From Pseudomonas fluorescens (GTDB lineage Bacteria; Pseudomonadota; Gammaproteobacteria; Pseudomonadales; Pseudomonadaceae), in NCBI RefSeq assembly GCF_902497745.1, contig NZ_CABVHJ010000002.1:1-64000 (forward strand): DNA of 64,000 nt. Direction: 5' to 3'. The notes under the pieces were generated by a model. It ran no database searches, had not been told where the DNA came from, and worked only from the letters and a program-made list of their open reading frames with translations. Of this stretch, positions 37,123 to 46,611 are shown piece by piece (positions within the stretch are counted from its first letter, which is position 1; each line of letters starts with the position of its first letter). Both the position numbers and the translations under genes were made by a program.

Positions 37123-39597
37123 GTGGCGCAACACACCCCCGATCTTCCTCCCGAACTTCGTCCCTTGGCCGAGATGCCTTGGTTCAAACGCCTGGCTGCA
37201 CGCTTCTTCGGCCATGGTTTGACCCGCTTGCGCGCGCAGCACCGTGCATCGTGGCTGCATGGTCAGGCCGATGGCTTTCGCAGCGGCCATACCGCTGGTG
37301 TCGAATATGGCTTTAACGAGGGCAAACTTGAGGGGCTGGAAGAGGGCCGTCAGGTACTGCTGATCCGTGACAGTCGTAACACTGAGCATCGCCCGCCGAG
37401 CGTTGATAACCATCTGTTCGATGATTGGCGCCTGCCGCTGACGGCCGAGCTGAAAAAACGCATGAAGGCCGATGTCGCCCGTTTGTTGCCCGAGCACGCG
37501 CAGCCGAGCACCGCGCAATGGAAGATGATTTTCAGCGAAACACCGTCAACTTCAGTGGTTGCCGGCGCTGGCGCGGGCAAGTCCACCACGCTGGTGCTGC
37601 GCATCCTGTTGCTCAACCACTATCTGGGGTTCGAGCTGGATTCGATGACCGTGGTGACCTTCACCCGCGAGTCGCGCAAGGATTTCATCAATAAACTGAT
37701 CGAACTGTTCGCACTCTGGGGTCTGGCGCTGAACCTGCGCCAGGCGCGAGAACTGGTGCGCACCTTCCACTCGCGCATCCTGCCGATGGTGCGCAGTCTG
37801 CCGGGTTTTGAACGCTTGCAGGCGTTTGAGAACCTGAGCAATCGGCCACAAGGTGCTGACGAGGAGGTCGACAGCAATCCGTTCGACTTGCGTATCAACG
37901 ACGCGCAGCGCCAGCAACTCAACGGCTGTTATCACCGCCTGTTCAACGAAGACGAACGTTTCCGTCAGCTGATTCAGCCATTGTCCCGCGCCGGTCTACA
38001 GCTCAAGGAACTGGAACGCGATCACCCGGACGTGCAAAAACGCGTAGCGGTGACGCAGTTGGCCTCCCAGCGCGATGAAGAGCTGTGCGATGCCATTGAA
38101 GATCTGTGGTTCCGCGCCGGAGCGTGGCCGATCAAAGGCATCGAGCCGAACCGGCAGAGTTTCGATATCAACGGCGCGAAGTTTCATTGCCATGGCTACA
38201 TTCCGAGCCTGGATGCCTGGGTGGTACTCGGTTTCGATCCACGGGAAAATCCGCAGGTCAGTCGGCCAAACGCCAAGCTCAGCGTGCGCGCAGAGTGGGC
38301 GGTGAAGCGCACCCTGTTTCAAGCTTTCTGTCGCAAGCCTTTGATTTGGCTCGATAGTTATGATGCTTCAAAGCGTGTTCTTGCGACTTTGGCAGGCGAT
38401 GCCAGTGCCGGGCCGGGCTTCGATTACAAGGTCAAAGGTGAGTTGGCATCGGCGCCGTTGCTCGACTGTTTTGTCGCGGCAGCAGGCTTCATCGAGAACC
38501 TTGGCCTGGACGTGCCTGACGCGGTCGGTCGCATGAGCTTTGCCAAGGATGACCCGGACCGGTTTTTCTTCGAGTCGTTGAGTCTGTTCTGGCGCGCCTT
38601 TGAAGATCATCTGCTCGATCAGAAACCGCCGGTCATGACCTACAATCGAATGTTCGCGTTGTTCAGCGAGCATTCGCCGGAGAACCTCAAGCTGTTGAGC
38701 GATGAGCTGCTCAGGCCGCTGTCGCACCTGATGATCGATGAATTTCAGGACGTTTCACCGCAGATCGTTTCGTGGATCCGCGCCAGCCTCACGGAAATCC
38801 GCAGTCGAGGCCCGGCGATGCATGTCGGACGGGGGGCGCAACGCTCGTCGCTGTTGTGCGTCGGTGATGACTGGCAGTCGATCTACGGTTGGCGCGGCAG
38901 TTCGCCGAGCTACTTCATGGCGTTCGACAAGGAATTCCCGTCGCCGAGCACCACGCGGGTGATGCTTAGCGACAACTACCGCAGCCATCAGCACATTATC
39001 GACGCTGCCGAGCACATCGTTCGCGCCGCCCCGGCGATCCCCGGCAAGAAGGCCAAGGCCAGCGGCGCAGTCAAGCCACTGCAACCGGTCAACGTGCTGG
39101 AACGCGATGATCAGGCATTGGCGCAGCGCCTCGCCGAACACTATCGGCAGGGTCATTCAATCTTGATGCTTTATCGAAAAATCAGTGATAAGTCATTGAT
39201 TGCAGAGCATATTCAGTCTGTAGTTAATGTTGATTCGAGCTTGCCATACGAAGCGCGACGGCTTAAGCAACTGACCTACCACAGCGCCAAAGGTTTGCAG
39301 GCCGACGCGGTATTTCTGCTCGGTGACTGTCAGCACCTGACCAGTTCGCCCTACAAGAACCAGGTCTATCGCATGGCAGGTTTGGGCAAGTCGGGCGACA
39401 GCGAACCGTATGACACTGCGCAAAAAGATGAAATCCTGCGCCTGGCGTATGTCGGCATCACCCGCGCGGTCAGCCATTGCTATTGGTACGTCGAACCGCA
39501 GGAAGCGCAAGCGGTGAACATGCCCCGGGCGTCTGACCGGGTGGCCAAGGGCAAGCCGTTCTTCGTTGATCATCGCATCGCCAAACAAACCGCATAA
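37123..39597 (+). CDS. UvrD/Rep-like superfamily 1 helicase with an inserted domain
   Basis: An 824-residue ATPase starting at GTG 37123. Residues 1 to about 130 are an extra N-terminal region. Walker A is AGAGAGKST (Lys153), Walker B LMIDEFQD (539-543), then QSIYGWRGSSPSYF, LTYHSAKGLQADAVFL, and a C-terminal YVGITRA block as in UvrD/RecB helicases. Between motif I/Ia and Walker B lies a long stretch (about 310-450) with KFHCHGYIPSLDAWVVLGFD that is not typical of UvrD and looks like an inserted domain. It probably unwinds DNA in repair or replication restart; the exact family is not identified. It stands alone, with a terminator behind it. Confidence 0.88.
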   Translation: MAQHTPDLPPELRPLAEMPWFKRLAARFFGHGLTRLRAQHRASWLHGQADGFRSGHTAGVEYGFNEGKLEGLEEGRQVLLIRDSRNTEHRPPSVDNHLFDDWRLPLTAELKKRMKADVARLLPEHAQPSTAQWKMIFSETPSTSVVAGAGAGKSTTLVLRILLLNHYLGFELDSMTVVTFTRESRKDFINKLIELFALWGLALNLRQARELVRTFHSRILPMVRSLPGFERLQAFENLSNRPQGADEEVDSNPFDLRINDAQRQQLNGCYHRLFNEDERFRQLIQPLSRAGLQLKELERDHPDVQKRVAVTQLASQRDEELCDAIEDLWFRAGAWPIKGIEPNRQSFDINGAKFHCHGYIPSLDAWVVLGFDPRENPQVSRPNAKLSVRAEWAVKRTLFQAFCRKPLIWLDSYDASKRVLATLAGDASAGPGFDYKVKGELASAPLLDCFVAAAGFIENLGLDVPDAVGRMSFAKDDPDRFFFESLSLFWRAFEDHLLDQKPPVMTYNRMFALFSEHSPENLKLLSDELLRPLSHLMIDEFQDVSPQIVSWIRASLTEIRSRGPAMHVGRGAQRSSLLCVGDDWQSIYGWRGSSPSYFMAFDKEFPSPSTTRVMLSDNYRSHQHIIDAAEHIVRAAPAIPGKKAKASGAVKPLQPVNVLERDDQALAQRLAEHYRQGHSILMLYRKISDKSLIAEHIQSVVNVDSSLPYEARRLKQLTYHSAKGLQADAVFLLGDCQHLTSSPYKNQVYRMAGLGKSGDSEPYDTAQKDEILRLAYVGITRAVSHCYWYVEPQEAQAVNMPRASDRVAKGKPFFVDHRIAKQTA

Positions 39598-39603
39598 GCA
39601 CAA

Positions 39604-39629
39604 AAAAGCCCACATCGCTGTGGGCTTTT
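39604..39629. terminator. Intrinsic terminator after the UvrD-like gene
   Basis: AAAAGCCCACA pairs with TGTGGGCTTTT over a 4-base loop. The A and T tracts make it work in both directions, for the helicase gene and the convergent DUF1652 gene. Confidence 0.9.
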
Positions 39630-39646
39630 CGTTTTAAATCAATAGC

Positions 39647-39919
39647 TTATGCGTAATTCCTGAGGGACTCCGGAGGTACGAAAGCTTCCAGCTCGTCCTC
39701 CACAGCCTCGATAATTCGTTCGACATCCGCTGCATTCATCACCGTCGCACACGGGATGCCCGCGATGGCGATCATGGTTTCGCCACTGGCGCGATCAAAC
39801 AGTCGGGCGATCATGCTGCCCGGCGCGTCCATCGTTGCCTCGAAACCCATGGGATGAAAATGCCAGCGCATCAGCTGGCATGCATTGGGGAACGTGACTT
39901 TGCTTGACCCTTTATTCAT
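39647..39919 (-). CDS. DUF1652 protein
   Basis: A 90-residue protein with the Pseudomonas DUF1652 pattern: FPNACQLMRWHFHPMGFEAT, then MIARLFDRASGETMIAIAGI, and a charged C-terminal helix. Function unknown. The start at ATG 39919 matches the start of homology; an in-frame ATG at 39952 is possible and would add 11 residues. Convergent with the helicase gene. Confidence 0.85.
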   Translation of the reverse strand: MNKGSSKVTFPNACQLMRWHFHPMGFEATMDAPGSMIARLFDRASGETMIAIAGIPCATVMNAADVERIIEAVEDELEAFVPPESLRNYA

Positions 39920-40182
39920 GTGTTGCCCGCCTTCTTCATCGAGCGCTTCCATTTGCTCATGTTAGGTGGGAAGAGCCTTCATTGGCTCAACCGGTGACTG
40001 ACATTAAAAGTAGCATTCGGATGTGAAATTACTGTGAGATTTTTCAGTTCATTTTGCGATTGCTTCGCATTTTTTGATGTAAGTCACGGCCTACGCAATC
40101 ATCGCCAAATGGCCACTACGGATTAGCCATTGAAGCCCGCGCCGAACTTCGGCAAGCTCGATTCTTTTTCGCCGAGCCCTTT

Positions 40183-40998
40183 ATGCACGCCGACGACGAC
40201 GGCCCAGAACAGACCAAAGCTACGGCGGCCACGGTCATGCGCTATCACCTGAGCTGGAAGCACCGCGACCTCGACAGCGTCATGGCGCTGTATCACCCGG
40301 ACATCCAGTACAACGATTTCTTCCAGAACCGCGTGCTCGGCCTCGACGAATTGCGCGAATACGTGCGCGTCAGCATGCCGCGTGAATCCGACGAACTGCT
40401 CGAGCATTGCGACCGCATTCGTGTCGACGGCAGTACTGCGTTCATTCAATACGAAGTGACTTTGCGCGGTGGCGACGGTTTGGTGTCGTTCCGCTCAAGC
40501 GAAGCGATCACGGTCAAGGACGGGCTGATCTGGCGCGTCAACGAATACGCATCACTGGTGCGTACACAAACCGACGGCAAGAGTCCGCCAAGTCAGCGCC
40601 CGGCGGTCAGTCGCCTGGGCTTGTCGCCGCGTCAATTGAGTTTCATGGCTGAAGACCTGCAACAGTACTTTGAAAAGCAGCAGCCGTATCTCGATGCCGA
40701 ACTCGACTTGCAGCGTGTGGCGAAGGAGTGCGGCTACAGCCGCAATCAGATTTCCTACCTGCTCAATCAGGTGCTCGGGCAAAGCTTCTATCGCTACGTC
40801 AATCAGGCGCGCCTGCAACATTTGCTGCGTGCACTGGATAACGCCGCGCCGCCGGTGCGCATTGATGAGCTGGCCTTCGCTGCCGGTTTCAACTCGTTGT
40901 CGGCGTTTTACAGCTGTTTCCGTCAGCACACCGGCCAGTCTCCGAAGGCTTACGTTAAACAAATTTCTTTGCGGGCACGCGCGCAAGACTTCTCCTGA
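40183..40998 (+). CDS. AraC-type regulator with an N-terminal NTF2/SnoaL-like domain
   Basis: A 271-residue protein in two parts. Residues about 10-125 look like an NTF2/SnoaL-type alpha+beta cone (MRYHLSWKHRDLDSVMALYH, DGLIWRVNEYASLV). About 145-265 is a double helix-turn-helix of the AraC kind (LDLQRVAKECGYSRNQISYL, IDELAFAAGFNSLSAFYSCF). NTF2-like domains bind small hydrophobic ligands, so this is probably a ligand-sensing activator. It lies 52 bases before an amine-type FAD oxidase gene, its likely target. Confidence 0.87.
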   Translation: MHADDDGPEQTKATAATVMRYHLSWKHRDLDSVMALYHPDIQYNDFFQNRVLGLDELREYVRVSMPRESDELLEHCDRIRVDGSTAFIQYEVTLRGGDGLVSFRSSEAITVKDGLIWRVNEYASLVRTQTDGKSPPSQRPAVSRLGLSPRQLSFMAEDLQQYFEKQQPYLDAELDLQRVAKECGYSRNQISYLLNQVLGQSFYRYVNQARLQHLLRALDNAAPPVRIDELAFAAGFNSLSAFYSCFRQHTGQSPKAYVKQISLRARAQDFS

Positions 40999-41050
40999 GC
41001 CCGCGCACTAGGATCGACGCCATCGAAGAATTTCAGTGGCGGAGTCTTGC

Positions 41051-42457
41051 ATGCCGGCGTGGCGCACTATCAGTTTGTGGATGGATCAACTCGACGAGCC
41101 GCTGACCGCACGGCCCGAGCTTGAGCGAGATCTGGACGTCGACGTGGCGATCATCGGTGCCGGCTACACCGGGCTGTGGACTGCGTACTACCTGAAGAAA
41201 CTCGCGCCGGGGCTCGACATTGCGATTGTCGAGGCGCAGACCGCCGGTTTTGGCGCGTCCGGACGCAATGGTGGCTGGCTGATGGGCAATCTGCTCGGCG
41301 ATGATCGCTTGCTGGCCGGGCTGTCGCCAGCGCAGCGCCGCTCTTCTTTCGATCTGCTGCACAGCATTCCCGATGAAGTGAAAATCGTCCTCGAACGCGA
41401 AGGCATCGATTGCGATTACCGCAAGGGCGGCGTGCTGTATTGCGCGGCGCGCTATCCAGAGCAGGAAGCCACGCTGCGTGAATATCTGGCCAAGCTGCAC
41501 GCCCAGGGCCTGACCGACGACGATTACCGCTGGCTCAGCCCCGAGCAACTGGCGCAGCAGATCCGCGTGGCCAAACCGTATGGCGGGATTTACGCGCCGC
41601 ATGTGGCGACCGTCCACCCGGCGAAACTGGTGCGGGGTCTGGCGCGTACCGTGCAGAACATGGGCGTGAAGATCTACGAAAACAGTCCGGTCACCCACTG
41701 GCAGTCGGGCAGCTTGCGCACCGCCAAGGCCAGCGTGCGCAGTCGCTGGATCGTGCCGGCCGTCGAAGGTTATTCGGTGACCTTGCCGCCGCTGGGCCGT
41801 TATCAATTGCCGGTGCAAAGCTTGATTGTCGCCACCGAACCCTTGTCTGCCGCGACCTGGGATGAAATCGGCCTCAATCGCGGCCAAGCCTTCAGCGAAT
41901 TCAGCCGGCAGGTCACTTATGGCCAGCGTAGCGCCGACAACCGTCTGATCTTCGGTGCACGCGGCGGATATCAGTTTGCCGGCAAGTTGCGCCATAACTT
42001 CGATCTGACCCGCGATGAGGTCGAGCTGCGCCGCTATCTGTTCGGCGAGCTGTTCCCGCAACTGAAAAACGTGCAGATCACCCACGCTTGGGGCGGCAAC
42101 CTCGGCATGTCGCGGCACTTCAAGCCGCACATGCTTTGCGATCGCGCCAACGGCATCGCGCTGTCCGGCGGTTATGGCGGGGAGGGCGTCGGCGCCAGCA
42201 ATCTCGGCGGGCGCACCCTGGCCGATCTGATTCTTGAGCGTGACACCGAGCTGGTTCATCAGCCCTGGGTGCTGCCGGACGGCGGTATTCATGCGCTGCG
42301 GGCGTGGGAGCCGGAACCGTGTCGCTGGCTCGGCTACAACGCGATCATCAAAAGCTTCGTCCACGAAGACCAGACCCTGGCCAACCCGGCGACCGCGCCA
42401 TGGCGGCGCAAACTCGCCAGCCAGGTCGCGAGCTTCATGGAAGGTTTCATGCACTAA
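41051..42457 (+). CDS. FAD-dependent amine oxidoreductase (DAO family, PuuB-like)
   Basis: A 468-residue flavoprotein. The dinucleotide-binding motif VDVAIIGAGYTGLWTAYYL is near residues 30-50, SGRNGGWLMGN follows, and GGYGGEGVGASNLGGRTLAD near the C-terminus holds the FAD ribityl contacts. This is the DAO fold of gamma-glutamylputrescine oxidase and similar enzymes, which oxidise amines to aldehydes and make hydrogen peroxide. Start at ATG 41051 with GGAG upstream. With the cupin and the polyamine-binding protein downstream, it points to polyamine or related amine catabolism. Confidence 0.9.
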   Translation: MPAWRTISLWMDQLDEPLTARPELERDLDVDVAIIGAGYTGLWTAYYLKKLAPGLDIAIVEAQTAGFGASGRNGGWLMGNLLGDDRLLAGLSPAQRRSSFDLLHSIPDEVKIVLEREGIDCDYRKGGVLYCAARYPEQEATLREYLAKLHAQGLTDDDYRWLSPEQLAQQIRVAKPYGGIYAPHVATVHPAKLVRGLARTVQNMGVKIYENSPVTHWQSGSLRTAKASVRSRWIVPAVEGYSVTLPPLGRYQLPVQSLIVATEPLSAATWDEIGLNRGQAFSEFSRQVTYGQRSADNRLIFGARGGYQFAGKLRHNFDLTRDEVELRRYLFGELFPQLKNVQITHAWGGNLGMSRHFKPHMLCDRANGIALSGGYGGEGVGASNLGGRTLADLILERDTELVHQPWVLPDGGIHALRAWEPEPCRWLGYNAIIKSFVHEDQTLANPATAPWRRKLASQVASFMEGFMH

Positions 42458-42499
42458 ACGCCGATTTACTTGAAGAAAGCCCAAAAGACAGGTCAGACC

Positions 42500-42844
42500 A
42501 TGAGCATTACCCAGTTCAAAAACACCGCAACCTTGCCACTCGACGAATCCAGCCCGGTCGCCGTGCCGCTCGGCGAACCGGTGGCGATTGCTTCGACCAC
42601 CAGCGTCGAGCGCGATGACGGCGTTGAAACCGGCGTTTGGGAATGCACGCCCGGGCGTTGGCGTCGGCAGATCACCGCGCAGGAGTTCTGCCATTTCATT
42701 TCCGGGCGCTGCACGTTCACCCCTGACGGTGGCGGCGAAACCCTGCACATACAAGGTGGCGACGCACTGATGTTGCCGGCCAACACGCTCGGTATCTGGG
42801 ATGTCCAGGAAACCGTGCGCAAGAGCTACGTGCTGATTTTCTGA
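42500..42844 (+). CDS. Cupin domain protein
   Basis: A 114-residue single-domain cupin (EFCHFISGRCTFTPDGGGET then GGDALMLPANTLGIWDVQET). Such DUF861-type cupins often sit next to amine oxidases and polyamine transport genes; their enzymatic role is unclear. It follows the oxidase by 42 bases and precedes the binding protein by 58, so the three probably form one operon. Confidence 0.88.
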   Translation: MSITQFKNTATLPLDESSPVAVPLGEPVAIASTTSVERDDGVETGVWECTPGRWRRQITAQEFCHFISGRCTFTPDGGGETLHIQGGDALMLPANTLGIWDVQETVRKSYVLIF

Positions 42845-42902
42845 TTGTTTGATCCTTTGATTGCCTGCCAACAAAAAAGAAAACCCACACAGGAATCGAT
42901 CC

Positions 42903-43988
42903 ATGATCCGCAAGACCCTCGCTCTGGCACCGCTGATGCTCGCCGTTTCCCTTGCTCAGGCCGCGGAAACGGTCAAGGTTTACAACTGGTCCGACTACAT
43001 TGCGCCGGACACCACCAAGAACTTTGAAAAAGAGACGGGCGTGGGTGTCACCTATGACGTCTACGACAGCAACGAAACCCTCGATGGCAAGTTGATGACC
43101 GGTAAATCCGGCTACGACGTGGTGTTCCCGTCCAACCACTTCATGGCCCGGCAGATCCAGGGCGGGGCGCTGAAGAAGCTCGACAAGAGTCAGCTGCCGA
43201 ACTGGAAAAACCTCAATCCGGTGCTGCTCAAGGCGCTGCAGACCAACGACCCGAACAACGAACACGGCTTCCCCTATCTGTGGGGCAGCACCGGCATCGG
43301 CTACAACATCGCCAAGGTCAAAGCCGTGCTGGGTGATAACGCGCCGGTGGATTCCTGGGACTTGATCTTCAAACCTGAGTACATGGAAAAACTGCAGAAG
43401 TGCGGCGTAGCCATCCTCGACAACGGCCCGGAATTGCTCCCGGCGGCGCTCAATTATCTGGGTCTGCCACACCACAGCAAAAATCCCGAGGACTATAAGA
43501 AAGCCGAAGCGTTGCTGATGAAAGTGCGGCCGTACGTCAGCTACTTCCATTCCTCGAAATACACCAGCGATCTGGCCAATGGCGACATCTGCGTGGCGGT
43601 TGGCTTCTCCGGCGACATCCTGCAAGCCGAGAACCGCGCCAAGGAAGCGAAAAACGGTGTTGACATCGGTTATGCGATTCCCAAGGAAGGCGCGGCGATC
43701 TGGTTCGACATGGTTGCGATGCCGGCGGATGCCCCGGATGAGAAGGCCGGTTACGCGTTCATGAACTACCTGCTGCGCCCGGACGTGATGGCTGGCATCA
43801 GCAACTACGTACATTACGCCAATGGTAACGAGCAGGCCGACAGCCTGATCGACCCGGCGATCAAGAACGACACCAAGGTTTATCCGAGTCCGGAGATGAT
43901 GGGCAAGCTGTTTGCGCTGGAAGCGATGCCGTTGAACATTGACCGGATCCGCACGCGGGTGTGGAACAAGATTCGTACCGGTAGCTGA
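42903..43988 (+). CDS. Periplasmic polyamine-binding protein of an ABC transporter (PotF/SpuD-like)
   Basis: A 361-residue secreted binding protein with signal peptide MIRKTLALAPLMLAVSLAQA. The opening VKVYNWSDYIAPDTTKNFEK, then GYDVVFPSNHFMARQI and PKEGAAIWFDMVAMP, are typical of putrescine/spermidine receptors PotF, SpuD and SpuE. No permease or ATPase gene is next to it, so it likely uses a transporter encoded elsewhere. Start at ATG 42903 with AGGA upstream. It closes the amine operon; a REP-like hairpin follows. Confidence 0.92.
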   Translation: MIRKTLALAPLMLAVSLAQAAETVKVYNWSDYIAPDTTKNFEKETGVGVTYDVYDSNETLDGKLMTGKSGYDVVFPSNHFMARQIQGGALKKLDKSQLPNWKNLNPVLLKALQTNDPNNEHGFPYLWGSTGIGYNIAKVKAVLGDNAPVDSWDLIFKPEYMEKLQKCGVAILDNGPELLPAALNYLGLPHHSKNPEDYKKAEALLMKVRPYVSYFHSSKYTSDLANGDICVAVGFSGDILQAENRAKEAKNGVDIGYAIPKEGAAIWFDMVAMPADAPDEKAGYAFMNYLLRPDVMAGISNYVHYANGNEQADSLIDPAIKNDTKVYPSPEMMGKLFALEAMPLNIDRIRTRVWNKIRTGS

Positions 43989-44000
43989 CCCGCTTTTCCC

Positions 44001-44095
44001 CTGTAGGAGCTGCCGCAGGCTGCGATCTTTTGATCTTGCTTTTGAAAGGCAAAGTCAAAAGATCGCAGCCTCGTTTCACTCGTCAGCTCCTACAG
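44001..44095. repeat. REP-like palindromic pair after the polyamine-binding gene
   Basis: Begins CTGTAGGAGCTGCCGCAGGC and ends with an inverted, slightly decayed copy, giving a long hairpin. Same family as 54344-54430. Could act as a transcript end or stabiliser. Confidence 0.88.
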
Positions 44096-44428
44096 TTTGG
44101 GTGAGCCATTTGGTTGATATCAATACACTGGCATCGCACTAATAAAGTGCGGAAAAGTGAGAAGCACCTAACAAAAAACAACTTACCCATATTTAATATT
44201 TAAATAGAAAATCGTCAGACAATTAGGCAAAAGCCGCGCAACTAAAACATTCTTTGATCCCCGCACGCTTTGTTTACGGCAGTTTTACGAAACAGTCCGA
44301 TTTGATCTCAAAAAAATCCTTTACGGCAGATTTCAAATTGTGTCAGGTTTCTTACGCCTTCATTGGGCGAGTGATAGGACGACCTCGCCAGAGATCGTCC
44401 TGTCGGACAAAAACTGTTCCATTGCTAA
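44096..44428. promoter_or_regulatory. AT-rich upstream region of aprA
   Basis: About 330 bases without a gene, markedly AT-rich at 44140-44300, holding the aprA promoter and probably a long 5' leader. No specific -35/-10 pair could be chosen with confidence. Confidence 0.5.
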
Positions 44429-44440
44429 ACAAGGAAGTGT
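44429..44440 (+). promoter_or_regulatory. Candidate RsmA/CsrA binding site over the aprA ribosome binding site
   Basis: ACAAGGAAGTGT fits the consensus ACARGGAxGU, with the central GGA inside the Shine-Dalgarno sequence. Occupation by RsmA would block translation. Exoprotease genes of fluorescent pseudomonads are known Gac/Rsm targets; here the site is read from sequence only. Confidence 0.65.
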
Positions 44441-44444
44441 GTTT

Positions 44445-45890
44445 ATGTCGAAAGTTAAAGCGAATGCTATTGATGCCGCCGAACAGGCTTTTCAGCTGTC
44501 TGCCTTCAGCTCGGCGTACAACCAGATCAATAGCTTCAGCCATCAGTACGATCGTGGCGGCAACCTCACGGTCAATGGCAAACCCTCCTTCTCCGTCGAC
44601 CAGGCCGCCACCCAGTTGCTGCGCGACGGCGCTGCCTACCAGGACAAGGACGGCAGCGGCAAGATCGAACTCACCTACACGTTCCTGACTTCGGCATCGT
44701 CCAGCACGATGAACAAGCACGGGATCACTGGGTTCAGTCAATTCAGTGCTCAACAACAAGCCCAGGCCAAGCTCGCCATGCAATCCTGGGCTGACGTGGC
44801 CAATGTAACCTTCACCGAGAAAGCCTCGGGTGGTGACGGCCACATGACCTTCGGTAACTACAGCGGTGGCCAGGACGGCGCTGCAGCGTTCGCGTATCTG
44901 CCAGGCACTGGCGCCGGTTATGACGGCACCTCGTGGTACCTGATCAACAGTGGCTACACGCAGAACAAGAATCCGGATCTGAACAACTACGGTCGTCAGA
45001 CCCTGACTCACGAAATCGGCCACAGCCTGGGTCTCGCTCACCCTGGCGATTACAACGCCGGTAATGGCAACCCGACCTACAACGACGCGTCCTACGGGCA
45101 AGACACCCGCGGCTACAGCGTCATGAGCTACTGGAGCGAAAGCAACACCAATCAGAACTTCAGCAAGGGCGGTGTCGAAGCGTATTCGTCCGGCCCGCTG
45201 ATGGACGATATCGCTGCCATCCAGAAACTCTACGGTGCCAACACCACCACCCGTACCGGTGACACCACCTACGGTTTCAACTCCAACACTGGCCGCGATT
45301 TCCTCAGCGCTTCGTCGTCGAGTGACAAAGTGGTGTTCTCGGTGTGGGATGCCGGCGGCAAGGATACTCTGGACTTCTCGGGTTTCACCCAGAACCAGAA
45401 GATTAACCTCAAAGACGCCTCGTTCTCTGACGTTGGCGGCATGGTAGGTAATGTGTCCATCGCCAAGGGCGCGATTATCGAGAACGCCATTGGCGGTTCC
45501 GGCAACGATCTGCTGATCGGCAACAGCGTCGCCAACGAGCTCAAGGGCGGTGCTGGCAACGACATCCTCTGGGGTGGCGGTGGTGCTGACAAACTGTGGG
45601 GCGGCGCGGGTTCGGACACTTTTGTGTTCGCAGCCAGTTCCGATTCCAAGCCGGGTGCGATCGATCAGATCCTCGATTTCGTCAGCGGTCTGGACAAAAT
45701 CGACCTGACCGGCATCACCAACGGTGCGGGCCTGCACTTCGTCAGCAGCTTCACCGGTGCTGCCGGTGACGCAGTCCTGACGTCGTCGGGCGGCAACAGC
45801 CTGCTCTCGGTGGACTTCTCCGGGCACGGCGTGGCTGATTTCCAGGTCAGCACCGTTGGCCAGGCAGCGACCAGCGACATCGTGGCGTGA
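44445..45890 (+). CDS. aprA: Serralysin-type alkaline metalloprotease
   Basis: An extracellular zinc protease of 481 residues, the heat-stable spoilage and virulence enzyme of fluorescent pseudomonads. No N-terminal signal peptide. Zinc site [11 protein letters not shown] at residues 189-199, Met-turn SVMSYW shortly after, then RTX calcium repeats from about residue 350 ([31 protein letters not shown]) and a C-terminal secretion signal ending DIVA. It is exported by AprDEF encoded downstream and held inactive in the periplasm by AprI. Start ATG 44445 with AAGGA upstream; the longer frame to 44340 is not needed. Confidence 0.97.
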   Translation: MSKVKANAIDAAEQAFQLSAFSSAYNQINSFSHQYDRGGNLTVNGKPSFSVDQAATQLLRDGAAYQDKDGSGKIELTYTFLTSASSSTMNKHGITGFSQFSAQQQAQAKLAMQSWADVANVTFTEKASGGDGHMTFGNYSGGQDGAAAFAYLPGTGAGYDGTSWYLINSGYTQNKNPDLNNYGRQTLTHEIGHSLGLAHPGDYNAGNGNPTYNDASYGQDTRGYSVMSYWSESNTNQNFSKGGVEAYSSGPLMDDIAAIQKLYGANTTTRTGDTTYGFNSNTGRDFLSASSSSDKVVFSVWDAGGKDTLDFSGFTQNQKINLKDASFSDVGGMVGNVSIAKGAIIENAIGGSGNDLLIGNSVANELKGGAGNDILWGGGGADKLWGGAGSDTFVFAASSDSKPGAIDQILDFVSGLDKIDLTGITNGAGLHFVSSFTGAAGDAVLTSSGGNSLLSVDFSGHGVADFQVSTVGQAATSDIVA

Positions 45891-45901
45891 TGTAGAAGTG
45901 G

Positions 45902-45930
45902 AAGCGGCGCGTGATGCGCCGCTTTCTTTG
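45902..45930 (+). terminator. Hairpin between aprA and aprI
   Basis: AAGCGGCGC pairs with GCGCCGCTT over a 5-base loop, followed by TCTTTG. Probably ends most aprA transcripts and lets a fraction pass to the export genes. Confidence 0.75.
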
Positions 45931-45982
45931 CTTGCATCGTCTTGTCTGGTGGGCAAGGCTACGAGCCGGAGTGAAATTTCCT

Positions 45983-46408
45983 ATGAGTCGAAACGTTTTT
46001 ACCTACAAGACCGTGGCGTGGATAACAGCAGCGCTGTTGATGACTGGAGAAACAAGCATGGCAAGCAGCCTCAGACTCGAAGACCCATCGTTTTTTGCCG
46101 GGCAATGGCAAGCTGTTCTGACTGCACGTGACGACGCTCCACAGGCGCAGGCGTTGCAGGACAAGCCCTCGAATACCTGTCTGATTGATCTTGAACCGAA
46201 CCAGACTCTGGGCAAGGGCGCCGACTGCCTCGGTGCATGGCTCGAAGAAACTCCGATCGGCTGGTTTCCCGATCCTGACGGCCTCTCGATTACCGGCAAG
46301 GAAGGTTCAAGAATCCAGTTCTTCAGCCGACAACGTGACGGGCTTTACCTGACTACTTTGAAGTCGGGTCTGGTGATCACGTTAACGCACACAGCGAAAC
46401 AGCCTTGA
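45983..46408 (+). CDS. aprI: Alkaline protease inhibitor
   Basis: A 141-residue periplasmic inhibitor of the serralysin inhibitor family. It has a hydrophobic export signal (TVAWITAALLMTG...SMAS), then SSLRLEDPSFFAGQW, whose N-terminal Ser-Ser-Leu arm blocks the protease zinc site in known complexes. Two Cys (CLIDLE and DCLGAW) form the usual disulfide. Located between aprA and aprD as in other Pseudomonas. Start at ATG 45983; an internal ATG would shorten the signal. Confidence 0.93.
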   Translation: MSRNVFTYKTVAWITAALLMTGETSMASSLRLEDPSFFAGQWQAVLTARDDAPQAQALQDKPSNTCLIDLEPNQTLGKGADCLGAWLEETPIGWFPDPDGLSITGKEGSRIQFFSRQRDGLYLTTLKSGLVITLTHTAKQP

Positions 46409-46611
46409 TTATCGAATCCGCGACAAAGTTTTAATATAAAGCGCCACAAGCTGGTTATAAGAGACGGCGAATGACAACTGCACCGCTGTTAATTGTGCAA
46501 GTTGTTATGAAAGTGTAAGCGGGTACTTGCAAGTCATCTTTCGCAGGTAAGCGGAACATTAATTGAAGCCTCGCCCAAGTGTGGCGAGACCGAACATTTC
46601 AGGAAGAATCA

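Noticed and set aside
41033..42913. 626-codon minus-strand frame opposite the FAD oxidase and cupin
   Set aside because: Spans two clear plus-strand genes and their gap; no ribosome binding site or domain.
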